The translations under genes were made by a program, and so were the position numbers. Below are positions 1 through 7,707 of a stretch of DNA of 64,000 nucleotides, in pieces. The stretch covers positions 21,673 through 85,672 of the forward strand of contig NZ_VULR01000011.1 of assembly GCF_009696605.1 (NCBI RefSeq). Direction: 5' to 3'. The notes beneath the pieces are model-generated. The model searched no databases and was not told the origin of the DNA. It worked only from the letters and a program-made list of their open reading frames with translations. Origin of the DNA: Anaerosalibacter bizertensis. Its GTDB lineage: Bacteria; Bacillota; Clostridia; Tissierellales; Sporanaerobacteraceae. Positions within the stretch are counted from its first letter, which is position 1; every line of letters begins with the position of its first letter.

Positions 1-1
1 T

Positions 2-1174
2 AGATTTACACAAATACAAATAAATGAAATTGATAAAATATTGAATCTTGATGAGGACATAAGGACTAAAAAAACAATGTTATTTTTATATACAGATATT
101 GCTAGTTGGATTGATTCAAAAGGTTACTGTTATGTTCCTTATGAGTATATGAAAAAAGATCTAAATACTACAAGTGATAATAGAATTAGTGATGCTTTGC
201 AAAAATTAAAAGATAATAAATTAATTGATTATGACCGAATAGGACAAGTTTTAATCGATGGAAAAATACAAGAAGGAAACAGTATATATGTATTATGTTG
301 TCAAGAAAAATATAAAGATATATTACAACGTGGTTTAAATAATAGAAGGCGACAATTAGAAGAAGGTAAGGCAAAAATATATCGTAGTAAAAACGGTCAA
401 TTAAAACGGAAATTGATGGGACTAATTAATCATCGTAGAGCAAAATATCATGACAATACAATTACAAATAAAGAGTTCAAAGAACTAGAAAAATATGAGA
501 GAGAATATTTTAAATTAATTAAAGATAATAAAAATTTACTTGAAGAGAAAAAAGATGATTTTATAACCATTGAAATTGTTGAAGATAGTGAGATTGAAAA
601 TGAAGTAGTCGACGAAGTATCGACTACTGAAGATGATAATAAAAATAATACTGATTGGGATGAAGAAGTCAGTATTAACGATATGATTAATGATTTGTTT
701 GGTGTTGATGAAGATGAAAGTATTGAGATTACTGAAAATTATATTGAAAAAGAAGATTCAATTTGTGATGATGATGTTGTTGTTGTTGAAGAGAATGAAT
801 CAGATGAAGAAATTATTAAGCATGAAATAGATAATTTTAGAAGTTTTTATAAACATATTAGTGAAGAAGCGTGTGAGAAGTTGTTTAATGAAGATGAAGA
901 AATAGTACATATATTGAATAGTTCAGAATTTACAGATGCGACAATAGAAAGTAAGCACGAGCAATGTCAAAATATGTTAGTTAATTCTCTTAATCAATTG
1001 CAACAAATACAAAGCAAATTAGATATGCAAGAAGAAATAGAAAAATATAATGATATGTTTGTTGACGTTGTTGTTGAAGAAGATGTAAGTGAAGTAGATA
1101 GTAGAGAGCAACAGTATTACGATATGATGTCATGCGACGTTGAACTTGATGATATAGACGAATTATTCGCTTAG
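2..1174 (+). CDS. Partial prophage protein, winged-helix replication-initiator-like
   Basis: The reading frame is open to the left edge of the window, so the true start lies outside; an in-frame TTG at 41 is only a fallback. The first ~100 residues look like a winged helix-turn-helix (Tyr-rich wing around YCYVPYEYMKKDL, then DNRISDALQKLKDNKLIDY), the kind of fold found at the N-terminus of phage and plasmid replication initiators and DnaD-like proteins. The second half is very acidic with no recognisable domain. It precedes the small early genes of the prophage. DNA binding is inferred from the fold impression; a replication role is a guess. Confidence 0.5.
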   Translation, partial: RFTQIQINEIDKILNLDEDIRTKKTMLFLYTDIASWIDSKGYCYVPYEYMKKDLNTTSDNRISDALQKLKDNKLIDYDRIGQVLIDGKIQEGNSIYVLCCQEKYKDILQRGLNNRRRQLEEGKAKIYRSKNGQLKRKLMGLINHRRAKYHDNTITNKEFKELEKYEREYFKLIKDNKNLLEEKKDDFITIEIVEDSEIENEVVDEVSTTEDDNKNNTDWDEEVSINDMINDLFGVDEDESIEITENYIEKEDSICDDDVVVVEENESDEEIIKHEIDNFRSFYKHISEEACEKLFNEDEEIVHILNSSEFTDATIESKHEQCQNMLVNSLNQLQQIQSKLDMQEEIEKYNDMFVDVVVEEDVSEVDSREQQYYDMMSCDVELDDIDELFA

Positions 1175-1204
1175 TATATTTTCAACTCGGGTTGAAGTAA
1201 TAGA

Positions 1205-1236
1205 GGGCTAGATATATTTTGTGTCTAGTCCTTTTT
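1205..1236 (+). terminator. Rho-independent terminator
   Basis: An 8-bp stem (1205-1212 with 1224-1231, one G-U pair) is followed by a T run. It lies 30 nt after the partial first gene. Confidence 0.7.
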
Positions 1237-1259
1237 AGCGTGTCTAATAAAAAGGAGGA

Positions 1260-1436
1260 ATGATGAAGATGGACAAGTATCTAGAACAAATTAACATTAA
1301 TTGTACAGAAAGAATCAAGGAAATGGAGAAAATGGCTAAAAAAATGAAGGAATATAAGAGAAAAGAAGAAACAAAACAGATAATAAGAGATTGTCAAAAT
1401 AGAAGTATGTTACTAAGACAGATGAGGAGGGGATAG
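1260..1436 (+). CDS. Small hypothetical prophage protein, 58 aa
   Basis: A 58-codon ORF starts at ATG 1260 directly behind a strong ribosome binding site (AAAGGAGG, 1250-1257) and ends 1 nt before the next start. The product is highly charged (Lys/Glu/Met-rich, MDKYLEQININ at the start) and probably a helical coiled coil. No family is recognised. The tight spacing to the next gene and good Shine-Dalgarno support real translation. Confidence 0.6.
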   Translation: MMKMDKYLEQININCTERIKEMEKMAKKMKEYKRKEETKQIIRDCQNRSMLLRQMRRG

Positions 1437-1437
1437 A

Positions 1438-1671
1438 ATGAATAAGGAAGAAAATAGAATATATAGTATCAATAAAGCGGTTTGGTTAATCAGTCAAGGT
1501 GCTAAATACACTATACATAAAGATGAGGAAAGAAAGGATATAGTATATTTTGTATTTCCTCATCAGGATTTGAGTAAAGAAATAAAGGAATACTATGATA
1601 ATAAAGATTTACAAGACTTTATTAAGTGTTTTAGGGAAATTAAAAAGGAAATGCACAATCACATGGGCTAG
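1438..1671 (+). CDS. Small prophage protein, DUF5659-like, 77 aa
   Basis: This 77-residue protein follows the previous gene by 1 nt, with GAGGAGGGG just upstream of the start. The pattern INKAVWLISQGAKY, then VYFVF, then an acidic EIKEYYDN segment, resembles small phage proteins of the DUF5659 type. The match is from memory of the family pattern and not proven. No enzymatic motif is visible. A terminator hairpin includes its stop codon. Confidence 0.6.
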   Translation: MNKEENRIYSINKAVWLISQGAKYTIHKDEERKDIVYFVFPHQDLSKEIKEYYDNKDLQDFIKCFREIKKEMHNHMG

Positions 1672-1689
1672 TTAGTACTAGTCTTTTTT
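1666..1689 (+). terminator. Rho-independent terminator containing the stop codon
   Basis: A 7-bp stem (1666-1672 with 1677-1683, one G-U) has a 4-nt loop and six Ts. The stop codon TAG (1669-1671) of the preceding gene is inside the 5' arm. Confidence 0.7.
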
Positions 1690-1715
1690 AATGCAAAAAA
1701 TTAAAGGGGGAAGTT

Positions 1716-2618
1716 ATGATGAGTAGGGAAAAATTTGAGAAAATAATAGAGGGAAAAGAATATAGTGTTATGCAAGATGATATAGATAGTTATTTATCTT
1801 CAGCACTATTACAGAAGTATAGAGGTATCAGGAATGTGGGAATATATGATTTTAGTAAATTAATGTTAGATAAGCATACATACATAAATAATAAAAATAA
1901 GATTGTCGGTGTTGATGTAGATTTTGCGAATTATATTAATATACCTTCAGTGTCTAATCACGTGTTAAAGGTCAGAGAAGGTCAAGAAGTTAATAGTTTA
2001 AGTGTAAATAACCACATTACATACAATTATTACGATAAGAGTTTGTTTAGCACGACATTATATCTATATTATTTGCTTGCTATACCTTTACCAAAATCGG
2101 AATTAGGAAAAATGATATTATTGGCGATAGATAGTACATATTTGAGTTGGTATAAGTATACTAGTCCTTATAACTTGGCGATAAATGAATTAAGTTATTA
2201 TACAATACAAAATAGGAAAACGTTAACAGGATATTTAGAGCAATATGGTATGACAGAAATGATTGATGTGTTGAATAGACGTACAGAAAAAGACTTTCAG
2301 AAGTTGCAAAATATATTAGGTATTAAGAGACAAATAGAAGTAATAGAGATGTTACCTGGTTGGTGTCACTTTGTAGATGAGAAGAAACTTTATCAAAGTG
2401 GAAAATGGGACAAGGTATTGGAGATACTGGGGCTTGATAGAGTTGAGTTTGTACCCGTATATGACAAAGTAGTATATGCAGAAGCAAAGCAGTGTAGTAC
2501 AAACTTTTTCAAAGAGAATAGGCTGAATGACAGTCGATTGTTGAGTTATGCGAGGACAGGCAAGGATAAAGTAAAGTATTCATTGATATGTGATGATGTT
2601 GATGAGGAAATAGCATAA
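1716..2618 (+). CDS. Hypothetical prophage protein, 300 aa
   Basis: A 300-residue soluble protein, unrecognised. It starts with two consecutive ATGs behind AAAGGGGG. It is rich in Tyr, Leu and Asn, has no transmembrane segment and no clear nucleotide-binding or metal motif. It sits between the small early genes and the Rha-RusA fusion, so a role in replication, recombination or regulation is plausible from position only. It is followed by a long imperfect terminator hairpin. Confidence 0.6.
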   Translation: MMSREKFEKIIEGKEYSVMQDDIDSYLSSALLQKYRGIRNVGIYDFSKLMLDKHTYINNKNKIVGVDVDFANYINIPSVSNHVLKVREGQEVNSLSVNNHITYNYYDKSLFSTTLYLYYLLAIPLPKSELGKMILLAIDSTYLSWYKYTSPYNLAINELSYYTIQNRKTLTGYLEQYGMTEMIDVLNRRTEKDFQKLQNILGIKRQIEVIEMLPGWCHFVDEKKLYQSGKWDKVLEILGLDRVEFVPVYDKVVYAEAKQCSTNFFKENRLNDSRLLSYARTGKDKVKYSLICDDVDEEIA

Positions 2619-2641
2619 TAGATATTATCATAAATGATAGT

Positions 2642-2699
2642 AAGGTGGATTGGAATAGCGTGTCGTGATGATACCCTCCATGCAATCCTCCTTTTTTTT
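2642..2699 (+). terminator. Rho-independent terminator with long loop
   Basis: An 11-bp stem with one mismatch (2642-2652 with 2683-2693) closes a 30-nt loop and is followed by eight Ts. Confidence 0.6.
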
Positions 2700-2726
2700 A
2701 TTAATAAATTAGGAGGTTATAGTTTT

Positions 2727-3851
2727 ATGTGTAAAGAAAAAGAAATATTAAATGTGACAAAAGAGGGCTTTACAATTAAGTCTGTTGATTTAGTAGATAT
2801 TATCAATAAATTTAGAAAAGAGGAAGGTGGAAAGGCCGAATTAAAACATAGTGACTTCATGAAGAAAATCAGAAAAGAGTTAGAAGTATTGGAATCACTA
2901 GGGTTGGAAGGTCAAGGAAATTTTTCCTCGGCTAATTATCGTGATAAACAAGGTAAAACTAGAGATTGTTTTGAATTAAATCGTGATGGGATGTTGCAAA
3001 TGCTAAATAGTGAAAGTACATATTGTAGATATAAGACAATAGAATATATCAATGAATTAGAAAATGCACTAAATAACTTAACCAAGAAAAATTATTCTTT
3101 AAGAATGTATAATTTAACTAGATTATTTTTAAGAGTATATCCAATGGAATATGAGTCAATTGCGAAAGAGATAGTAGAGTATCACGCTAATTTACCTAAA
3201 AAGTTAAGGATGGATAAGCGACATAAGAAAATGGATAAAACAGAATATAAGCAATTTGTTAGGGATAAATTGGTACAAGCATTAGAATTAATTCAAGAAG
3301 ATATAGACAATAAAGATATAGTATCAATTCGACTATATGCAAAAGAATTAATAATTAAGTTAAAAAATGGACAAATAGAGACAACAAATAGGTCTACAGC
3401 ACAAATATTAAGTAATCGAGAAAGGGAATTAAATAGGCTTAATCCTTCTCTTAAAGAGATGTATTGCGTTCAGTATCATCCATTCACCTGGAATAGTGCT
3501 ATAAAGAATGGACGCAGGACATGGGCATATAATAACTGGATAAATAACTTTCCCGCCGATGAAGTGCCTGATAGGGAAATGTGGGAGATTGATTATGGTG
3601 TGAATTTTAATAAACCAATTAAGATATTTTTGAGATATATTAATATGCCACGTTTCGATATGGACAACTTGTCAAAATCGTTTATCGATATGTTGTTTAA
3701 CGAATATCGAGGAGTTTATCATGTAGATGATAGTATTGTACATGCATTAGATGAAAAAACAATAGGACATTGCGACAATTATGAAGATGGGAGAGTTTAT
3801 TTCTTTTTGCAGAATATGAGTGATGAGGAAATAAAGAATATTAAATGTTAA
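2727..3851 (+). CDS. Rha-domain protein fused to a RusA-like Holliday junction nuclease
   Basis: The start is placed at ATG 2727, behind AGGAGG at 2711; an upstream in-frame start at 2634 would read through the terminator. The 374-residue protein has two parts. Residues ~5-105 match the phage regulatory Rha family (VDLVDIINKF, NFSSANYRDKQGK, CFELNRDGML). Residues ~245-374 resemble RusA endonucleases: RFDMDNLSKSFIDML (309-323) and VDDSIVHAL (333-341) carry the spaced acidic residues (D311, D313, D334, D335) that bind metal in RusA. RusA enzymes resolve branched DNA during phage replication; Rha proteins affect phage development. The central ~140 residues are helical and charged. The nuclease call is good; the effect of the fusion is unknown. 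Confidence 0.75.
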   Translation: MCKEKEILNVTKEGFTIKSVDLVDIINKFRKEEGGKAELKHSDFMKKIRKELEVLESLGLEGQGNFSSANYRDKQGKTRDCFELNRDGMLQMLNSESTYCRYKTIEYINELENALNNLTKKNYSLRMYNLTRLFLRVYPMEYESIAKEIVEYHANLPKKLRMDKRHKKMDKTEYKQFVRDKLVQALELIQEDIDNKDIVSIRLYAKELIIKLKNGQIETTNRSTAQILSNRERELNRLNPSLKEMYCVQYHPFTWNSAIKNGRRTWAYNNWINNFPADEVPDREMWEIDYGVNFNKPIKIFLRYINMPRFDMDNLSKSFIDMLFNEYRGVYHVDDSIVHALDEKTIGHCDNYEDGRVYFFLQNMSDEEIKNIKC

Positions 3852-3863
3852 AGGCTAATCTTT

Positions 3864-3962
3864 GTGAAGGATGGTGTAGATATAATAGATTTATTAGGGG
3901 TCGATTTGACCGACACCGAAATAAAATCTTTTGGATTTACACAACAGGCAATAAATTCGTAA
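3864..3962 (+). CDS. Possible micropeptide, 32 aa
   Basis: A GTG-initiated 32-codon frame (VKDGVDIIDLLGVDL at its start) fills the gap between the Rha-RusA gene and the next terminator. There is no convincing ribosome binding site, so it may be a chance frame. Confidence 0.2.
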   Translation: MKDGVDIIDLLGVDLTDTEIKSFGFTQQAINS

Positions 3963-3970
3963 GAAACATA

Positions 3971-4010
3971 AAAGAGTAGGCATGTTGAGTCGTGCTTACT
4001 CTTTATTATT
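3971..4010 (+). terminator. Rho-independent terminator
   Basis: A 14-bp stem with two G-U pairs (3971-3984 with 3991-4004) has a 6-nt loop and a T-rich tail. Confidence 0.65.
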
Positions 4011-4027
4011 AATAAGGGGTGAGAAAG

Positions 4028-4255
4028 GTGAAAGATATTACAGAAGAGGTTACAAAAGCAGCGGAATTGACAGATGTGGAAGAAGAAATATATAAAATGA
4101 TGGTGGAGAATAGAGAAGTATATATTGATAGTGTGAGTTGGGGGAAGACATTAAGTAAGGAGGAAAAGAAAAATGAAGGCGATAAAGAAAGCGATAATAA
4201 TGAATCGTCAGTTGATTTTTGGGTTTGGTATGATGGGGTTGATGTATTTAGTTAG
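4028..4255 (+). CDS. Small acidic hypothetical prophage protein, 75 aa
   Basis: The chosen start is GTG 4028, nine bases after AAGGGG; GTG 4019 is in frame but abuts that site. The first ~45 residues (VKDITEEVTKAAELTDVEEE) are helical and acidic. The last ~28 residues, low-complexity and Asn/Asp/Glu-rich, coincide with a nested ORF in another frame and may be only partly selected at protein level. No family is recognised. Confidence 0.45.
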   Translation: MKDITEEVTKAAELTDVEEEIYKMMVENREVYIDSVSWGKTLSKEEKKNEGDKESDNNESSVDFWVWYDGVDVFS

Positions 4256-4259
4256 ATAA
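4173..4259 (+). CDS. Nested micro-ORF, 28-aa basic/hydrophobic peptide
   Basis: It is read in a different frame inside the 3' end of the 75-aa gene. ATG 4173 lies 9 bases behind TAAGGAGG, the strongest Shine-Dalgarno in the neighbourhood, and the frame ends 4 nt after the host gene stops. The peptide has a basic N-terminus (MKAIKKAIIMNR) and a hydrophobic second half (QLIFGFGMMGLMYLVR), typical of a single-span membrane micropeptide. Function unknown: such peptides can be toxins, holin-like or superinfection factors, but nothing here discriminates. Confidence 0.5.
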   Translation: MKAIKKAIIMNRQLIFGFGMMGLMYLVR

Positions 4260-4272
4260 GAAGGAGTCTATT

Positions 4273-4295
4273 AGAGCCTATAATGGCTCTTTTTT
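4273..4295 (+). terminator. Rho-independent terminator
   Basis: A perfect 6-bp stem (4273-4278 with 4285-4290) has a 6-nt loop and a T run. Confidence 0.75.
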
Positions 4296-4338
4296 AATGT
4301 GTAAATTATGAACAATATGAAGCGATGGAGGTGGTGAC

Positions 4339-4770
4339 ATGCTAACAGAACAGCAATTACAATGTATAGAGTTATTAGCACAAGGAACGTTGACAAATGC
4401 GGAAATAGCAAAGAAAATAGGTTACAGTGAGAGAGTAATATATGATTGGAAAAAGAAAGATGAGTTTAAGGACGCACTTCACAAAAGAACACAGGAATTT
4501 AAACAAGCAATGGCAGAAGAAGGACAACTGAGAATGGCTGCAAAAGGGCAAATGGCACTAGATAACATCGTAATGCTTGCAAATAATGCTAATAGTGAGA
4601 AGGTAATGTTGGATGCAAATGTATTCATCTGGGAAAATGTGTTTGGTAAGGCTACAACTAAAGTAGATATTACTAAAGATAAAGAGGATAAAGGTAAAGA
4701 TAACTTTGAAGATATTGACAATATAATTGACAATGTAATAGACATTGAAGGCAAGAAGAAAGCAAAGTAG
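4339..4770 (+). CDS. Terminase small subunit, phBC6A51-type helix-turn-helix protein
   Basis: A 143-residue DNA-binding protein. Residues ~3-40 form a helix-turn-helix (LTEQQLQCIELLAQG, NAEIAKKIGYSERVIYDW) of the kind in phBC6A51-like terminase small subunits, which recognise phage DNA and load the large subunit for packaging. The middle is helical (KQAMAEEGQLRMAAKG) and the C-terminus charged. The start at ATG 4339 follows GGAGGTGGTG. The large subunit comes 1.2 kb later, separated by a serine recombinase gene, an unusual gap since terS and terL normally adjoin. Confidence 0.8.
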   Translation: MLTEQQLQCIELLAQGTLTNAEIAKKIGYSERVIYDWKKKDEFKDALHKRTQEFKQAMAEEGQLRMAAKGQMALDNIVMLANNANSEKVMLDANVFIWENVFGKATTKVDITKDKEDKGKDNFEDIDNIIDNVIDIEGKKKAK

Positions 4771-4886
4771 ATTGCAAAGTGTAACATGTCCTCTATTCTA
4801 CATAATATGTATTATGCAGAGTTAATAAGTAAATAAAAGATTTGTTTTAAGTAGATAATAACCATATAACAGTATCATAACTTAAT

Positions 4887-4944
4887 AGTATTGACACCGA
4901 TTAATTAGTCGTGTATAATAGACATATAGAACGGTGTCAATACT
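4887..4944 (+). promoter_or_regulatory. Consensus promoter inside a 13-bp perfect inverted repeat
   Basis: TTGACA (4891-4896), 17-bp spacer, TATAAT (4914-4919): an ideal sigma-A promoter firing into the recombinase gene. The -35 lies in the left arm (4887-4899) of a perfect 13-bp inverted repeat whose right arm is 4932-4944. By symmetry the right arm gives a second TTGACA on the minus strand, 17 bp from TATACA, so the site could fire both ways. The arms are 32 bp apart and only the right arm would be transcribed rightwards, so this is a DNA site (operator or recombinase site), not an RNA hairpin. Confidence 0.8.
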
Positions 4945-4970
4945 TATGGTCATAATAGGAGGTTATGATA

Positions 4971-5576
4971 ATGGGGAAAATATATGGTTATACACGTGTG
5001 AGTACTAAGAAACAATTAGATAATAATAGTTTAGAGCAACAAGAAAAAGAAATACTACAAAGATATGCAGATGCAGAAATATATAAAGAACAATTTACAG
5101 GAACAAGTATAGATAGACCAGTTTTTAATACTATTATAAAAGAACTAGACGATAGTGATACATTAGTTTGTACTAAGTTGGATAGGTTCTGTAGAACTAC
5201 AAAAGAAGGATTAGAACTAATAGATGTATTAATGAATAGAGGTGTAAGAGTACATATACTAAATATGGGATTAATAGAAGACACAGCAATGGGAAGGTTG
5301 ATAGTAACTAATCTACTTGCTTTTGCAGAGTTTGAAAGAAATATGATAGTAGAGAGGACACAAGCAGGTAAGGCTATTGCAAAACAAAGAGAAGGTTTTA
5401 CAGAAGGTAGACCTAGAAGATATAGTAAGGTGCAAATCAATCACGCATTAGATATGTTGCAGGTAAATGGTGGAGAATATAGTTACACAGAAGTAGAAGA
5501 GATAACGGGGATAAGTAAGAGTACATTAATAAGAAGACAAAGAGAAAGAGGTTTAAAATGTAAGGCTAGAAACTAA
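4971..5576 (+). CDS. Small serine recombinase (resolvase/invertase family)
   Basis: The start is set at ATG 4971, 8 nt behind AGGAGG, rather than ATG 4965. The 201-residue protein has the serine-recombinase catalytic domain: GYTRVST carries the nucleophilic Ser near residue 11, KLDRFCRTTKEG is the Arg-containing motif, and GRLIVTNLLAFAEFERNMI is the E-helix. Residues ~150-195 form a resolvase helix-turn-helix (YTEVEEITGISKSTLIRR). The length is that of resolvases and invertases, not the ~450+ residues of large serine integrases, so it is probably not the prophage integrase. It has its own promoter and terminator, and so is an independent unit between the terminase genes. Confidence 0.9.
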   Translation: MGKIYGYTRVSTKKQLDNNSLEQQEKEILQRYADAEIYKEQFTGTSIDRPVFNTIIKELDDSDTLVCTKLDRFCRTTKEGLELIDVLMNRGVRVHILNMGLIEDTAMGRLIVTNLLAFAEFERNMIVERTQAGKAIAKQREGFTEGRPRRYSKVQINHALDMLQVNGGEYSYTEVEEITGISKSTLIRRQRERGLKCKARN

Positions 5577-5590
5577 ATAGATAAAAATGT

Positions 5591-5618
5591 AGGATTGCAA
5601 AACTGCAGTCCTTTTTTT
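5591..5618 (+). terminator. Rho-independent terminator of the recombinase gene
   Basis: A 9-bp stem with one G-U pair (5591-5599 with 5604-5612) is followed by seven Ts. Confidence 0.8.
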
Positions 5619-5959
5619 GTTTGTAGAAATACCCCGCCCATATTCTATTTTTGAAATTGGGGGAAGTGTGTTGTTAAGTCATACAATTTTTTCTATCATT
5701 TTTTAACTTGAGTATAAGGATTGTTATAACTTACAGTTATTTCAATGTTTAACTATCACATCTACACACACAAGCCACACAAGCCTTTATAAATAATCAC
5801 TAGACCAATTATCCATCAACAAAAATATCGGCTTTCTAATCGACTACTATAGAGAAATAACAAAATTACAAATCACCCTGTAAGCATTGATACTACTATG
5901 TTACAGCGATTATTAATTATTGGTCAAATAACACTAAAAATAGGGGGTAGGAGGGATAA
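5619..5959. other. 341-bp non-coding gap upstream of terL
   Basis: No ORF is supported on either strand. About 5758-5890 the + strand becomes rich in C and poor in G (for example ACATCTACACACACAAGCC), unlike the surrounding G-rich coding strand. No long hairpin or repeat array stands out. A packaging (cos/pac) site or promoter for the late operon could lie here; that is inferred from the position before terL only. AGGGGGTAGGAGG at its end is the terL ribosome binding site. Confidence 0.5.
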
Positions 5960-7696
5960 ATGGATATAAAAGTATATTATGACAATAAAGAATTCACACA
6001 AGCAGAATACAATACATATATATTATATAAATATCTTACTAAACATTATGATAAAGATATAGCACGTAAAGTTATAGAAAATAGTAAAGACTTAAATATT
6101 GTTGCAAAGGCATTAGGTAAAGAAGATATAGCATTTTTCTGTTTATATTTTCTCCAGGACATTTTTGTTGTGAAAGATAATAATGAGGCAAGAAACTTAT
6201 CCCCTACACATTATGAAATATGGGATTTATTTAATGTAACTTTTGTAAAAGATAAAATAGATAAGATAAACATAATTTGTCCACGTGGTATGGCAAAAAC
6301 AACAATGGGAACATTAGCATTGACCGTATGGTTAGTATGTTATCAATTAAGTCAATTCACATTAATTGGTGCTAAGAAGGACAGTGACGCACAACAATTC
6401 ATCGATAGTATCAAGAAGGTGTTTCAAGAGAATGAAAAGATAATAGATAATTTTGGTAAACTGATTGATAAGAAAAAGAAGAATAATGCTAATGAAGTTG
6501 AATTCTCGAATGGTATGTATATTAGAGCAGTAGGAAGTGCTAGTAGTGTTAGAGGTGCTAACTTTAAAGGTATTAGACCAACTGTTGTTATTGCTGATGA
6601 TTATCAAGATGAGAGAGATATTTTAACAGAAGATGCAAGAGAAAAGAAGTATAATAAATGGACTAAAGAAATTGAAAATGTAGGAGATACAGCCGTATAT
6701 CGTAATGGCAAAAAGGTTAAAAGTGCTACTAAAATAGTTAGTATTGGGACAGTATTACATAGTTCATGTTTAATTTCTCAAATAGCACGTAATAAAGATT
6801 ACTATACATTATATAAACAAGCAGTAATACTTGAAGAAGGACAAACTATAGAAGATATCTTTGAAACTGATAAATGGCTTGAATGTAAGAATATATATTT
6901 TGATGATAAGATAGATAATCCTAAAATAGATGCAAAACAATTCTATGAAGAACATAAAGACGATATGAAATTCCCTATTTTGTGGGAAGAGAAATGGGAT
7001 TGTTTTGATGATATTGCAGTACCATATTGGGAAAATAGAGAGGCATTTATGTCGGAAAAAATGAACGACAGTTCTTCAATTATGGAGAAATGGATAAGAA
7101 GTAACAGGACACAAAGCAAAGAAGATGTTGAAAATCATAATTTCAATAAGACTATGTTATGTGTTGACCCCGCTGGAATTAAGAATAAACGTAAAGGGGA
7201 TTATTTTGCTTTTGTTGTTGTATCATTAGCAGATAATGAATTTAAATATGTGAGAAAGGGAGAGATATTAAGATTTAGTACGTTCAGTCAATATATTCAA
7301 CATATAATAGATATTCTACATGAATTTGATGATATAACACACGTATATATAGAAAAGAATACATATATGGGATTAGATGCTGATAAATTAAAAGATAGTA
7401 TAGTACAAGATGAAAAGTTAAAAGATAGAGATATAGAAATAATAAATAAAATGGAACATAGAAATAAAGATGAAAAAATATCTACTATAACAGATGATGT
7501 GAATAATGGTAGAATTATTTTCTGTGAGGAAAGAGTTATGAAAGAGGCAATAGAACAGATGATGGAATTTCAGGGTGAAAAATATACACAGAATGACGAC
7601 TTTATAGACTGTTTGGCAATTGGTGCAATAGAAATAGATAATATTGAAGAATATGGTGAACTACAAATATACGACATTAGAAAGTTAGGCTTATAG
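5960..7696 (+). CDS. terL: Phage terminase large subunit
   Basis: The 578-residue packaging motor. The N-terminal ATPase has a Walker A-like CPRGMAKTT (~107-115) and Walker B TVVIADDYQDE (~208-218). The C-terminal RNase H-like nuclease shows acidic positions in MLCVDPAG, THVYIEKNTYMG and DDFIDCLAIG. It translocates DNA into the prohead and cuts the concatemer. Full length for the family. The portal gene starts 11 bp downstream, as in SPP1-like head operons. Confidence 0.95.
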   Translation: MDIKVYYDNKEFTQAEYNTYILYKYLTKHYDKDIARKVIENSKDLNIVAKALGKEDIAFFCLYFLQDIFVVKDNNEARNLSPTHYEIWDLFNVTFVKDKIDKINIICPRGMAKTTMGTLALTVWLVCYQLSQFTLIGAKKDSDAQQFIDSIKKVFQENEKIIDNFGKLIDKKKKNNANEVEFSNGMYIRAVGSASSVRGANFKGIRPTVVIADDYQDERDILTEDAREKKYNKWTKEIENVGDTAVYRNGKKVKSATKIVSIGTVLHSSCLISQIARNKDYYTLYKQAVILEEGQTIEDIFETDKWLECKNIYFDDKIDNPKIDAKQFYEEHKDDMKFPILWEEKWDCFDDIAVPYWENREAFMSEKMNDSSSIMEKWIRSNRTQSKEDVENHNFNKTMLCVDPAGIKNKRKGDYFAFVVVSLADNEFKYVRKGEILRFSTFSQYIQHIIDILHEFDDITHVYIEKNTYMGLDADKLKDSIVQDEKLKDRDIEIINKMEHRNKDEKISTITDDVNNGRIIFCEERVMKEAIEQMMEFQGEKYTQNDDFIDCLAIGAIEIDNIEEYGELQIYDIRKLGL

Positions 7697-7707
7697 GGGG
7701 TGGAATA

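Noticed and set aside
4887..4944. Invertible promoter flipped by the neighbouring recombinase
   Set aside because: The arms are only 32 bp apart, too short for normal synapsis by a serine invertase; a symmetric operator or binding site is likelier. Left as a check in the findings.
4965..5576. Small serine recombinase as the prophage integrase
   Set aside because: At 201 residues it lacks the large C-terminal DNA-binding region of serine integrases and is far from the prophage end seen here.
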